Assembly (NCBI RefSeq): GCF_028369065.1
Contig: NZ_JAQNDA010000001.1
Location: 62,001-126,000, forward strand
Source of the DNA: Marinobacter sp. SS21
GTDB lineage: Bacteria > Pseudomonadota > Gammaproteobacteria > Pseudomonadales > Oleiphilaceae
Reading direction: 5' to 3'
DNA: 64,000 nucleotides
The notes under the pieces are model-generated. The model saw only the letters and a list, made by a program, of their open reading frames with translations. It was not told the origin of the DNA and searched no databases. The position numbers were made by a program, and so were the translations under genes. This document shows, piece by piece, positions 23,220 to 31,547 of this stretch. How positions within the stretch are numbered: position 1 is the first letter of the stretch; the number at the start of each line of letters is the position of its first letter.

Positions 23220-23537
23220 ATGAGCGGACCAGAAAAACCGAAGGTGATCGGCGAGGAGCTGAGCGACGAGCGCATCCAGAGCTACCTGGCGGTCACGCCT
23301 TACGATGCCAAAGAGAATGCCGACTATTTCGTGCTGATCCGGGCCTACCAAGCGTTGCGGGCGGGCGATTTCGAGCGTTTGCTGGGCTTCTTTGTGGCGG
23401 CCGGTCGTGACCTTAACGCGATCAATGGCGACGGCCAGACCATCCTCGATCACATTTCCGAGCACGGCCGCAGCGGCGACTATGTCGCCAGCCTGAAGCA
23501 AGCCGGTGCCCTGCCCGCAGCGGAGGTCGGCCGCTAA
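23220..23537 (+). CDS. PA4642-family conserved hypothetical protein
   Basis: A soluble 105-residue protein starting MSGPEKPKVIGEELSDERIQ. The pattern VIGEE...DER, then IRAYQALRAGDFERLLGFFVAAGRDLNAINGDGQT, matches the small PA4642 family of gammaproteobacteria; function unknown. The ATG at 23220 is chosen over an upstream GTG at 23193 because GAGAAGAGAGAG lies just ahead and the family begins near VIGEE. No cysteines, no membrane segment. It stands alone between motB and the convergent hsp20 gene. Confidence 0.7.
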   Translation: MSGPEKPKVIGEELSDERIQSYLAVTPYDAKENADYFVLIRAYQALRAGDFERLLGFFVAAGRDLNAINGDGQTILDHISEHGRSGDYVASLKQAGALPAAEVGR

Positions 23538-23580
23538 CGCGACCGACGACCACTGGGACAGCCCTAATCGGGGCGGGGGT

Positions 23581-24030
23581 TCAGTGCACCTCGACCTCGA
23601 TGGCCTTGGGCTCCTGAGGCTCGACCTTGTTCAGGGTCAGCGTCAGGATGCCGTCCTTGAAGCTGGCGGCGATGCTGGACGGGTCCACGTTGTCCGGCAG
23701 GGTGAAGCGGCGGGTGAAGCTGCCGTATACCCGTTCAATCCGGTGCACTTTCTTGTCGTGGCTTTCCTCTTCCTGTTTGCGTTCGCCGGCGATGGCGAGC
23801 ACGCCGTCATGGACCGTCACCTTGACGTCTTCCCGTTTCATGCCGGGGAGTTCGGCCTCGATGGTGAAGGCGGCTTCGGTTTCCTTGATGTCCACCACCG
23901 GTGCCCAGTCGCTGCGACCGAACATGCCTTCCCGTTCGCCGTTGGTGCGGGGTAGGTTAAAGAGCCGGTTGTACCGATCGAAGAGATCTTCAAACTCACC
24001 CATCGGGTTCCAGCGTGTGATGTTGCTCAT
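23581..24030 (-). CDS. Hsp20/alpha-crystallin small heat-shock protein
   Basis: ATP-independent holdase chaperone. The 149-residue protein has a short N-terminal arm (MSNITRWNPMGEFEDLFDRYNRLF), then the alpha-crystallin domain from about residue 40 to 135, with VDIKETEAAFTIEAELPGMKREDVKV, RKQEEE, RIERVYGSFTRRFTLP and DGILTLTLNKVEP. The C-terminal I-x-V tail (AIEVEVH) is present, used for oligomer contacts. AGGAGGAG lies 7 bases upstream of the ATG. Its promoter (24151-24179) sits far enough back to leave a leader of about 115 bases. Confidence 0.93.
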   Translation of the reverse strand: MSNITRWNPMGEFEDLFDRYNRLFNLPRTNGEREGMFGRSDWAPVVDIKETEAAFTIEAELPGMKREDVKVTVHDGVLAIAGERKQEEESHDKKVHRIERVYGSFTRRFTLPDNVDPSSIAASFKDGILTLTLNKVEPQEPKAIEVEVH

Positions 24031-24150
24031 AATGAAACTCCTCCTACGAACCTGAAATCACGGTTGTTTCAGACATCAGCTCCGTTCTCGGAACAGCTCC
24101 ATCGCAGTGGCGCCTACTGGACGGGAATCCTCGAACTGCTTCTATTTCGA

Positions 24151-24179
24151 GTTATAGGAACGGTGGGGGGGAATTTCAA
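24151..24179 (-). promoter_or_regulatory. Promoter of the hsp20 gene
   Basis: Minus-strand TTGAAA (24174-24179), 17-base spacer, TATAAC (24151-24156). A good sigma-70 match. The TTGAAA box and CCTATAAC are also partly compatible with sigma-32, which would suit a heat-shock gene. Confidence 0.6.
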
Positions 24180-24242
24180 TGGCTAAATTTTAAACAGATT
24201 CGGTTTGGTGTGACGTTGTTCCAGCCTGTTGATTCCCGGGCG

Positions 24243-24347
24243 GTGGTCAGAGGGTAAGCTTGCTCCGCTCTCCTCCAAGGCACGTCCTTGTACCTATCGG
24301 AGACCGCGCCGTCCTGGCGCTGCTGCGCAATCTTACCCTCTGACCAC
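24243..24347. repeat. Hairpin element, copy 1 of the 24-kb pair
   Basis: A perfect 16-bp inverted repeat, GTGGTCAGAGGGTAAG (24243-24258) and CTTACCCTCTGACCAC (24332-24347), encloses a 73-base core. The reverse complement of the core is closely similar to the core of the next element (24454-24549), although the arms are unrelated. Read on the minus strand, the core has a GCGCC/GGCGC hairpin, a GGTCTCC...GGAGAGC pairing and an AGGTAC/GTGCCT hairpin. Confidence 0.8.
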
Positions 24348-24453
24348 TTTGAGCTTTGGCGTTATATCAGTCGCGTAGTACGCAGCTGCCAAGCGCTTCC
24401 TGCCAGTAGAACCGGAACGAAAAGTGGCGATATCACAGCGCCCGTTTGGCGGG

Positions 24454-24549
24454 CGGTGGTGGGCCTTCTGGAGCAGCGCCATGGATGGCGCGGTCTCCGA
24501 CAGGTACAGGGACGTACCTTAGAGGAGAGCGGAAGAAGGCCCACCACCG
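24454..24549. repeat. Hairpin element, copy 2 of the 24-kb pair
   Basis: Arms CGGTGGTGGGCCTTCT (24454-24469) and AGAAGGCCCACCACCG (24534-24549) pair perfectly over 16 bp. The 64-base core runs in the opposite orientation to copy 1. It contains GCGCCA-TGGA-TGGCGC and AGGTAC-AGGGAC-GTACCT hairpins, then GAGGAGAGCGGA. Where the two copies differ, several changes keep pairing (AGGTAC/GTACCT against AGGTAC/GTGCCT). Between hsp20 and the gamma-carbonic anhydrase gene I see no coding region. Confidence 0.8.
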
Positions 24550-24587
24550 GTCGCAGGCACTAAATCCGCAGGCTAGTAAGCTGAATG

Positions 24588-25133
24588 CTAGGAACCAGAA
24601 CCCCCGTCTAAATACTCATCCTTCAACTTCACATAATTCGCCGCCGTGTACTTGAAGAACGACCGTTCCTTGTCACTCAGCGCCCTCGCCTGTTTGCACG
24701 GCGCTCCCACGTACAGGTAGCCGGATTCCAGGCGCTTGCCCGGCGGTACCAGGCAGCCGGCGGCAAGGATGACTTCGTCGCCCACTTCGGCGCCGTCCAT
24801 CACGATGGCGCCCATGCCCACCAATACCCGGCTGCCGATGGTGCAGCCGTGCAGCAGGGCCTTGTGGCCTACGGTGACATCGTCACCGAGTATCAGCGGC
24901 CAGCCGCCGGGGTTGTAGTCGCTGGCGTGGGTGATGTGCAACACCGAACCGTCCTGGAGGCTGCAGCGGGCGCCGATGCGAATGCGGTGCATATCGCCGC
25001 GGATCACCGTCATTGGCCACACCGAGCAGTCCTCGCCCAGTTGCACGTCGCCAATCACCGTGGCGGTGGGGTCAATCCATACCCGGTCGCCGATTTGTGG
25101 ACTGCTACCCTTGTGTGAACGGACATTCGTCAT
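24588..25133 (-). CDS. Gamma-class carbonic anhydrase-like hexapeptide protein
   Basis: Left-handed beta-helix protein of 181 residues with hexapeptide repeats (VWIDPTATVIGDVQLGEDCSVWPM...). Metal-ligand histidines typical of the gamma-carbonic anhydrase/YrdA group are in LHITHA and TVGHKALLHGC. The C-terminal helix (ERSFFKYTAANYVKLKDEYL) packs against the helix in this family. Whether it hydrates CO2 is open, since many YrdA-like proteins are inactive in assays. I start at the ATG at 25133, preceded by GAGGT. The longer frame to 25226 adds a Cys-rich non-family segment. Divergent from prlC with a 107-base gap. Confidence 0.9.
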   Translation of the reverse strand: MTNVRSHKGSSPQIGDRVWIDPTATVIGDVQLGEDCSVWPMTVIRGDMHRIRIGARCSLQDGSVLHITHASDYNPGGWPLILGDDVTVGHKALLHGCTIGSRVLVGMGAIVMDGAEVGDEVILAAGCLVPPGKRLESGYLYVGAPCKQARALSDKERSFFKYTAANYVKLKDEYLDGGSGS

Positions 25134-25240
25134 TACATATACCTCTATACGCGGTGAGACACAGGCGAGCGCGCCAGGCGCGCAGCAACACGGATTGCCG
25201 CTCAAGTTACCTGACCTGACAAGCACTGAGAAGGGGACCT

Positions 25241-27286
25241 ATGACTAACCCACTGCTGACCGATGATCTGTTGCCGGCGTTCGGCCGCGTTCGCACCGAA
25301 CACATGGAGCCGGCGATTGACCAGATTCTCAGTGACAACCGGAGGCAGATCCAGGCGTTGGCCAAGCAGGACGATCCCACCTGGGACACCTTGGCCCAGC
25401 CCATGCAAGCACTGGATGACCGGCTCAACAACGCTTGGTCGGTGATCTCCCATCTCAATGGGGTGATGAACAACGACCAACTCCGCGAGGTGTACAAGCG
25501 CCTGCTGGAAAAACTGACCGAATACAGCACCGAGGTCAGCCAGAACGCCGAGCTGTGCGCGGCCTACAAGGCGCTGGCGGAGCGGGACGATTTTAGTAGT
25601 CTGAGCGAAGCTCAGCGCAAGGCGATCACCAACACGTTGCGGGATTTCCACCTGGGCGGTGTCGACCTGCCGCCGGAGCAGAAGCGACAGTATGCCGACC
25701 TGTCCCGGGAGCTGGCCGAGCTGTCCAACAAGTTCAGCGACAATGTGCTGGATGCCACCCAGCACTGGTTCCGTCACATCACCGACGTCGAAGACCTGGC
25801 CGGTCTGCCGGAGACCGCGCTGGAAGGTGCCCGCCAGGCGGCCCAGCAGCGGGAGCTGGACGGTTACGTCATTACCCTCGACTTCCCCAGTTTCTACCCG
25901 GTGATGACCTACTGCGACAACCGTGAGCTGCGCCGGGACGTCTACGAGGCCTTTGTCACCCGGGCCTCGGACATGGGGCCAGACGCTGGCCAGTGGGACA
26001 ACACCCAGGTGATGACGGAGATCCTCAAGCGTCGCCATGCCCTCGCCCAGCTGCTGGGTTTTGCTAGCTACGCCGAGCGTTCGCTGGCCACCAAGATGGC
26101 CCGCACCGTGGATGAGGTGATGGCGTTCCTGCACCAGCTGGGGCGCAAGTCCAAGCCAGTGGCGGAGCAGGAAGTGGCGGAGCTGGCGGCCTTTGTCCGC
26201 GAACAGTATGGGGTCGAGGAGCTGGAAGCCTGGGATATCGGCTATTACAGCGAGAAGCTGCGTCAGCAGCAGTATGATATCTCCCCGGAGACCCTGCGTC
26301 CCTGGTTCCCGGTCAACAAGGTGGTGCCTGGCCTGTTCGCGGTGGCGGAGAAGCTGTTCGACGTGCAGATCGAGGCGCAGCCGGAGGTGGCAACCTGGCA
26401 CCCAGACGCCACCGCCTATTGCATCAGCCGTCATGGCCAGCCCATCGCCTGGTTCTATCTCGATCTTTACGCCCGCCAGGGCAAGCGCGGTGGTGCCTGG
26501 ATGGCGGATTGTCGGGTGCGCTGGCGTAACCTGCAGGACCATCTGCAGCTGCCGGTGGCGTTCCTCACCTGCAACTTCACTCCGCCGGTGAATGGCAAGC
26601 CGTCGCTGCTGACCCACGATGAGGTCACCACCCTGTTCCACGAATTCGGCCACGGCCTGCACCATATGCTGACCCAGGTGGAGGTGGCGGAGGTCTCCGG
26701 CATTAACGGCGTGGCCTGGGATGCGGTGGAGCTGCCCAGCCAATTCCTGGAAAACTGGTGCTGGCACCGGGATTCGCTGGCACTGATTGCGAGCCATCAT
26801 GAGACGGGCGAGCCGTTGCCGGAAGATCTGCTCAGCAAGCTGCTGGCGGCGAAGAACTTCCAGTCCGGCATGCAGATGGTTCGCCAGCTGGAGTTTTCGC
26901 TGTTCGATTTCCGCCTCCACGCGGAGTTCAGTCCCGAGTCTCCGGTTAATCCGCTGGAGGTGCATCGTCAGGTTCGCGATGAGATCGCGGTGGTCAAGGC
27001 ACCGGCGTTCAACCGCTTCCCCAACAGTTTCTCCCACATCTTTGCCGGTGGTTACGCGGCGGGCTACTACAGTTACAAGTGGGCGGAAGTGCTGGCGGCG
27101 GATGCGTTCTCGCTGTTCGAGGAGCACGGCATCTTCGATCCGCAGACCGGCAAGGCATTTCTGACGAACATTCTGGAGAAAGGCGGGTCTCAGGAACCGA
27201 TGGAGCTGTTCAAGGCGTTTCGCGGCCGTGAGCCGGAAGTGGATGCGCTGCTGCGACAGTCGGGCATCACTGATCAGGCCGCCTGA
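25241..27286 (+). CDS. prlC: Oligopeptidase A
   Basis: M3-family zinc metallopeptidase that degrades short peptides, including cleaved signal peptides, in the cytosol. The 681-residue protein has the catalytic motif HEFGHGLHH (HExxH, about residues 467-475) with the distant Glu in GINGVAWDAVELPSQFLENW. The N-terminus MTNPLLTDDLLPAFGRVRTEHMEPAI is typical of PrlC, as is the end ...SGITDQAA after the E-P-E-V-D-A-L-L-R motif. Ribosome site AAGGGG precedes the ATG. yheV follows after about 110 bases, as in many gammaproteobacteria. Confidence 0.97.
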   Translation: MTNPLLTDDLLPAFGRVRTEHMEPAIDQILSDNRRQIQALAKQDDPTWDTLAQPMQALDDRLNNAWSVISHLNGVMNNDQLREVYKRLLEKLTEYSTEVSQNAELCAAYKALAERDDFSSLSEAQRKAITNTLRDFHLGGVDLPPEQKRQYADLSRELAELSNKFSDNVLDATQHWFRHITDVEDLAGLPETALEGARQAAQQRELDGYVITLDFPSFYPVMTYCDNRELRRDVYEAFVTRASDMGPDAGQWDNTQVMTEILKRRHALAQLLGFASYAERSLATKMARTVDEVMAFLHQLGRKSKPVAEQEVAELAAFVREQYGVEELEAWDIGYYSEKLRQQQYDISPETLRPWFPVNKVVPGLFAVAEKLFDVQIEAQPEVATWHPDATAYCISRHGQPIAWFYLDLYARQGKRGGAWMADCRVRWRNLQDHLQLPVAFLTCNFTPPVNGKPSLLTHDEVTTLFHEFGHGLHHMLTQVEVAEVSGINGVAWDAVELPSQFLENWCWHRDSLALIASHHETGEPLPEDLLSKLLAAKNFQSGMQMVRQLEFSLFDFRLHAEFSPESPVNPLEVHRQVRDEIAVVKAPAFNRFPNSFSHIFAGGYAAGYYSYKWAEVLAADAFSLFEEHGIFDPQTGKAFLTNILEKGGSQEPMELFKAFRGREPEVDALLRQSGITDQAA

Positions 27287-27394
27287 GGTCTGGTCCGTGG
27301 TGGGTTACAATAGCCACAGCACGGGTCCGTGGTGGGTGGCAGGACCGGCCCCACCCCGAACCCCGTTTGACCAATGCTAGATGAGAGAGACAAG

Positions 27395-27640
27395 ATGGCG
27401 AGTCCCAAGCGTTTTATCGCCGGTGCGGTGTGTCCCCGCTGTGCGGAGATGGACAAGATCGTGATGTACAGCAACGATGAGGGCCAGTTCCGCGAGTGCG
27501 TGGCCTGCGGCTACAGCGACAAGCAGGGAGAAGCCGAACCGCAGGTGACCGAACTGGATACCCGGGTGAACCAGCGCAAGAACGAGGATGACCACACGGT
27601 GAAGCAGGTGGTGTTCTTCAAGGCAGGCTCTGACGATTGA
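27395..27640 (+). CDS. yheV: YheV-family putative zinc-ribbon protein
   Basis: An 81-residue protein with two CxxC pairs, CPRC (about residue 13) and CVAC (about 34), which form a zinc ribbon of the YheV/PA0068 family. The start MASPKRFIAGAVCPRCAEMDK is characteristic. An ATG seven codons earlier (27374) is in frame, but GAGAGAG favours 27395. Function unknown. Downstream of prlC as in Pseudomonas; the long hairpin at 27681 probably terminates this pair. Confidence 0.85.
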   Translation: MASPKRFIAGAVCPRCAEMDKIVMYSNDEGQFRECVACGYSDKQGEAEPQVTELDTRVNQRKNEDDHTVKQVVFFKAGSDD

Positions 27641-27680
27641 TTTGAGTTGGCCGGCCTGTTAATGATCAGCCATGGGTGAG

Positions 27681-27757
27681 AGGGAGCGGGGGCGCCTTCC
27701 AAAACGAGAAACGTTGTTTCTCTGATTGTTTTGGAAGGCGCCCCCGCTCCCTTTTTT
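27681..27757 (+). terminator. Long terminator hairpin with a 25-bp perfect stem
   Basis: Arms 27681-27705 and 27728-27752 are perfectly complementary (25 bp: GGGAGCGGGGGCGCC... TTCCAAAAC). The loop GAGAAAC-GTT-GTTTCTC can pair in itself, and a run of T follows. The stem is much longer than a usual terminator. The TTCC-AAAA-C-GAG pattern on the loop side recalls the arms of the elements at 44159 and 44393. Confidence 0.75.
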
Positions 27758-27797
27758 CTACTTTAGATAACGTCCAGGTTTCGTTGGAAACTGTCAG

Positions 27798-29168
27798 TCA
27801 CACCGAGAAACCTGAAATGAGTTCCTTGATATTGGCTGGGGCAATAAACACATCCTTTTTGCCAACTTTATACTTTCTGAGGATTTTAAATTCATCAGAA
27901 AGCTTTTGAAGATCCGTTCTTGCGGTCTGGTAGGTCACTCCATGAGAAGATTTGTGGCTTTGTATCGTGTATTCGGCCCCAGGGTTTTCCAAGGCATTTT
28001 TCAGGATGCTCAGTTGCCTGTAATTCAGTTCCCCCTGTAAACGGGAGTTCTCAAGAATGCCCTCAGCTTCGCGCAACTGCCTGGATTTTTCTGCGAGGTA
28101 GGCATGAAGATCCTGAATGGCCTGCTTTATCACTTCGAGCTGGTGAATGATGAAGTATGTGACGTCGTTGCCGTCAGTTTCTGAATAGAGGTATGCCTGC
28201 ATGTATTTGGCCGGCGATTTTTTTATAACTCGGCTGATGGAGATGTACTCCATCAGCCAATAGCCTTCCTTGGCCATTACCCAATAAAAGAGAGCCCTGG
28301 CCGTCCTGCCGTTGCCATCTACAAAGGGATGATCGTATCCAATCATGAAGTGAACAATGATCGCCCGAACAATCGGTGGGATATAGGAGGACTCGTCCTC
28401 GTCAGTTTTGTTAGCGAAATCGCACAACCTATCCAATCGTTGAGCTAGCTCCGACGCCAATGGTGGGACGTGTAAGAGAACTTCGTCAGTTGAATAGACA
28501 CAAATATCGTCCTCTGCTCCTCTGAAAACACCAACTTTATCAGCATCCTCGTCGTCCATGGTGTCTTCGGTGAGAATCTTGTGCAGCTCAAAGATCATCG
28601 ACGGTGTCAGGTCGTCGTCTTTGAACTCCCGAATAAACACCATGGCTCTATGATTGTTAAGGATCATTTTTTCCGAGTGATCCTTTGGCGCCCGCCCGGT
28701 CCTGATCATTTCCTTTGCCACCCTTCTTGTCGTCGAAGCGCCTTCAAGTTGGCTGGAGCTGATGGCTTCTTCTATCAAGGAGTTGATCAGATAGGTTTGC
28801 TTGGTTTTAGCATCGGTAATCCGCGAATCCGCCTCAATAGCCCCGGTGGCATTTTCGACCACCCAGAGAATATCCCGCATGACGACGTCAGGTATGCAGT
28901 ACTGGAATGGAACCCCGTTTTTGTCATGGAATGGCAGTTGCTTAGACGTGCTTTGTCTAGCCTGTTTGGTTGCTAACCAAAATAACTCGGAAGTCAGGCC
29001 TTTTGGTGGTGTGAGGTGGCGGAGTTTGTCCCAATGCAGATATCTGCCCTTGGGATCGCAGGGACCGATCTGGGCATTCATCATTAACAGGACATTTTGG
29101 GGAGTAAGCTCTTTCCCCCAACTCTGCATACACTCCTCGAGTTTGGGGGGGCTTTGAGGAACCTTCAT
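27798..29168 (-). CDS. Fic-family protein with C-terminal winged helix
   Basis: Fic proteins transfer AMP or another nucleotide moiety to target proteins. The 456-residue protein has the catalytic loop HPFVDGNGRTAR (about residue 281; His and the GNGR anion hole intact). The inhibitory motif is SSSQLEGAS (about 139), the class II arrangement with S-x-x-x-E-G, so activity is self-restrained. An N-terminal Fic_N-like part precedes it. The C-terminus LNYRQLSILKNALENPGAEYTI... VTYQTARTDLQKLS looks like a winged-helix DNA-binding domain. The gene is visibly AT-richer than its neighbours, which suggests later acquisition. No antitoxin gene is attached. Two palindromes directly upstream could be its own operators. 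Confidence 0.88.
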   Translation of the reverse strand: MKVPQSPPKLEECMQSWGKELTPQNVLLMMNAQIGPCDPKGRYLHWDKLRHLTPPKGLTSELFWLATKQARQSTSKQLPFHDKNGVPFQYCIPDVVMRDILWVVENATGAIEADSRITDAKTKQTYLINSLIEEAISSSQLEGASTTRRVAKEMIRTGRAPKDHSEKMILNNHRAMVFIREFKDDDLTPSMIFELHKILTEDTMDDEDADKVGVFRGAEDDICVYSTDEVLLHVPPLASELAQRLDRLCDFANKTDEDESSYIPPIVRAIIVHFMIGYDHPFVDGNGRTARALFYWVMAKEGYWLMEYISISRVIKKSPAKYMQAYLYSETDGNDVTYFIIHQLEVIKQAIQDLHAYLAEKSRQLREAEGILENSRLQGELNYRQLSILKNALENPGAEYTIQSHKSSHGVTYQTARTDLQKLSDEFKILRKYKVGKKDVFIAPANIKELISGFSV

Positions 29169-29182
29169 TGCTGATTGCTCGC

Positions 29183-29213
29183 AATCTACTATTTTTTAAA
29201 AATTTAGTAGATT
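29183..29213. promoter_or_regulatory. Palindromic operator 1 upstream of fic
   Basis: AATCTACTA (29183-29191) and TAGTAGATT (29205-29213) are a perfect 9-bp dyad with an AT-rich centre. It ends 15 bases from the fic start codon, where a bound protein would block transcription or translation entry. Confidence 0.6.
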
Positions 29214-29228
29214 GTTGATCTGAAAGCA

Positions 29229-29261
29229 ACACCTACTAAATTTTAAAAAATTAGTAGGTGT
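29229..29261. promoter_or_regulatory. Palindromic operator 2 upstream of fic
   Basis: ACACCTACTAA (29229-29239) and TTAGTAGGTGT (29251-29261), a perfect 11-bp dyad sharing CTACTA...TAGTAG with operator 1. Centres are 47 bp apart. A further half-site GTAGTAG follows at 29264-29270. Confidence 0.65.
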
Positions 29262-29335
29262 ATGTAGTAGTTTGAAAATTAATAATTAATTTGATGGTTG
29301 TTTTGGAATGCCTCACCGGTAACTTAGGTTAATGA

Positions 29336-30673
29336 CTAAAGCAGCATCGCCGCCACCCAGCCAAACACCAGCAACGGCAGGTTGTAGTGCAGGAAGGTGG
29401 GTACCACGGTATCCCAGATGTGGTTGTGCTGGCCGTCGACGTTGAGGCCGGCGGTGGGGCCGAGGGTGGAGTCGGAGGCCGGGGAACCGGCATCGCCCAA
29501 GGCACCGGCGGTGCCCACCAGCGCGACGATGGCGAGGGGGCTGAAGCCCATTTCCAGCGCCAGCGGCACATACAGCGCGGCGATGATGGGAATGGTGGAG
29601 AACGACGAGCCGATGCCCATGGTGATCAGCAGCCCCACCAACAGCATCAGCAGCGCCGCCAGTGCCTGGTTGTCGCCGATCACGCCTACCGAGCCTTGCA
29701 CCAGCGATGTGATCTCGCCGGTTTCCCGCATCACCTCGGCGAAGCCGGAAGCGGCGATCATGATGAAGCCAATCATCGCCAGCATCTTCATGCCTTCGGT
29801 AAACAGGTCATCGGCCTCTTTCCACTTCACCACCCCGGACAAGTTGAACAGCACGAAGCCGGTCAACGCGCCGAGGATCATCGAGCCCAGCCACAGCTGC
29901 ACCACGAAGGCGGCAGCGATGGCCACCAGCGCCATTACCAGGGTGCGGCCGCTGTAGCGGATGTCGACCCTTTCGGTCTGGCTAATGGCCTCCAGGTTGT
30001 AGGCGCGGTCTCCGCGATAGCTGACGAACACCGCGACCAACAGCCCCAGCAGCATACCCAGCGCAGGCAGTGCCATGGCGGACATGACGTTGAGGTGGTC
30101 GGTGGCCACCCCGTTGTCGTTGACGTTGGCCAGCAGGATTTCGTTCAGGTAGATGCCGCCGAACCCTACCGGCAGGAACATATACGGGGTGATCAGGCCG
30201 AAGGTGAGCACACAGGCCACCAACCGGCGATCCATGTTCAGCTTGGCCATTACGAACAGCAGCGGTGGCACCACCAGCGGAATGAAGGCAATGTGGATCG
30301 GCAGGATGTTCTGGGACGACATGGCAATGGCGATCAACAGGCCGATGATCAGCAGGCGGATGCCGCCGGCGGCCTTGTCGCGGTCCTGCTGGCCCAGGTC
30401 TTGGTTACCCACCAGGGCGAGGGCCTTATCGGCCAGGGCATGGGCGAGGCCGGATTTGCCGATGGCCACGGCGAACGCGCCCAGGGTGGCGTAGGACAGA
30501 GCCACGGTGGCGCCACCGCCGAGACCCCCGTTGAAGGCTTCGATGGTGGCTTCCAGTGACAGGCCACTGATCAGGCCACCGGTAATGGCGCCGATGATCA
30601 GGGCGACGACAACGTGAATTCGGCACAGGCTCAGAATGAGCATGATCCCGACCGCGGCAACGACGGCATTCAT
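29336..30673 (-). CDS. Na+/H+ antiporter NhaC/YuiF-type membrane protein
   Basis: A 445-residue protein with about 11-12 hydrophobic segments. The start [33 protein letters not shown] and the motifs [42 protein letters not shown] and [24 protein letters not shown] match the NhaC-related family that includes YuiF. Substrates of these carriers are poorly known: Na+/H+ exchange or amino acid (histidine) transport have been suggested. TGGAG lies in front of the start. Single gene; no clear terminator before the fic operators. Confidence 0.75.
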   Translation of the reverse strand: MNAVVAAVGIMLILSLCRIHVVVALIIGAITGGLISGLSLEATIEAFNGGLGGGATVALSYATLGAFAVAIGKSGLAHALADKALALVGNQDLGQQDRDKAAGGIRLLIIGLLIAIAMSSQNILPIHIAFIPLVVPPLLFVMAKLNMDRRLVACVLTFGLITPYMFLPVGFGGIYLNEILLANVNDNGVATDHLNVMSAMALPALGMLLGLLVAVFVSYRGDRAYNLEAISQTERVDIRYSGRTLVMALVAIAAAFVVQLWLGSMILGALTGFVLFNLSGVVKWKEADDLFTEGMKMLAMIGFIMIAASGFAEVMRETGEITSLVQGSVGVIGDNQALAALLMLLVGLLITMGIGSSFSTIPIIAALYVPLALEMGFSPLAIVALVGTAGALGDAGSPASDSTLGPTAGLNVDGQHNHIWDTVVPTFLHYNLPLLVFGWVAAMLL

Positions 30674-30788
30674 GGCAGGCTCCAGTTGGACGAATTGGCG
30701 ACAAAAAAGCCGCTAATGTGCCGGATGGCTGCGGCACCGTCAAAGCGGGATTGTACCTAGGGAACCCGTCGTGACCCGGAGCTGGGGT

Positions 30789-31016
30789 TTATTCGCCGGC
30801 CGGGCCGAGGTAGGCGAAGCGCGGCACCTGCTCACCGGCGACATCCACGGTTTCCCGGAACATGGCCAGGGGCCTAACCCACAGGCTGTAGTCGCCATAG
30901 AGGCAGCGGTAAACCACCAGCGGTTCCTCGGTTTCGCTGTGGCGGGCAACGCCCAGCACCTCGTAATCGTGGCCTTTGTAGTGGCGGTAGCGGCCAGGGG
31001 CAAGTTCGCGGATCAT
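30789..31016 (-). CDS. DUF1653 family protein
   Basis: A 75-residue soluble protein reading PGRYRHYKGHDYEVLGVARHSETEEPLVVYRCLYGDYSLWVRPLAMF. This is the conserved core of DUF1653, a small domain of unknown function with the pattern Y-x-H-x-K-G-x-x-Y-x-V and a terminal RF-x-x-L. It fills the whole protein. It lies 46 bases downstream of the DoxX gene on the same strand and may share its transcript. Confidence 0.85.
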   Translation of the reverse strand: MIRELAPGRYRHYKGHDYEVLGVARHSETEEPLVVYRCLYGDYSLWVRPLAMFRETVDVAGEQVPRFAYLGPAGE

Positions 31017-31062
31017 GGTAACGTTCTCACAGATGGCCGGGGCCGAAACCCCGGTTGGGGTC

Positions 31063-31449
31063 TCAGTTCTTCAGTTTGTACCGGCCCGGGCCCATGAAAA
31101 TCAAAGCCAGCGCGGTAAAGAGGAAGAAACCCTGCAGCTCCAGCGCCCAACCGCCGGACCCGCTGAGTGCCAGCAGTTCGTGGCCGTGGACCAGGGCGAT
31201 GGCCACCAGCATGTTGAACACGATGATCAGGGCGCCAATGCGGGTCTGGTAGCCCAGTATCACCATCAGCGGCGCGATCACCTCACCAACATAGACGCCG
31301 TAGGCAAAGAACGCAGGGATGCCGTGGCTGGCCAACTGGGCTTCGATGAAGCCGGTGCCGTTGATCAGTTTGAAAATGCCGTGAAACAGCATCAACCCGC
31401 CGAGGGTCAGGCGGATGATCAGTTTTCCAAGGTCGGCGTTGTCGAGCAC
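31063..31449 (-). CDS. DoxX-family membrane protein
   Basis: A 128-residue protein with four TM helices: LIIRLTLGGLMLFHGIFKL, FFAYGVYVGEVIAPLMVILGY, IGALIIVFNMLVAIALVHG and LQGFFLFTALALIFMGPG. The RLTLGGLMLFHG-x-x-K pattern and GYQTRIGALI are typical of DoxX/YphA proteins, some linked to quinone-related redox stress. GTG start at 31449 with AGGAG six bases before it. Upstream of the DUF1653 gene, same strand. Confidence 0.88.
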   Translation of the reverse strand: MLDNADLGKLIIRLTLGGLMLFHGIFKLINGTGFIEAQLASHGIPAFFAYGVYVGEVIAPLMVILGYQTRIGALIIVFNMLVAIALVHGHELLALSGSGGWALELQGFFLFTALALIFMGPGRYKLKN

Positions 31450-31547
31450 GTTTTTCTCCTATGATCAGAGATTTACCAATTTTGCCACTAGCCTAGCGTA
31501 AATGTCTGACAGCGAAAAGCGCGGGATTCGGTGTTGGTACGGTCGTC

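Noticed and set aside
24243..24549. Retron RNA, CRISPR repeats or integron attC sites as explanation of the paired hairpins
   Set aside because: No reverse transcriptase, cas gene or integrase nearby, only two inverted copies without spacers, and no attC core triplets (GTTRRRY) at the ends.
25202..27127. 641-residue minus-strand frame opposite prlC
   Set aside because: Mirror frame of a strongly conserved gene; no recognisable domain.
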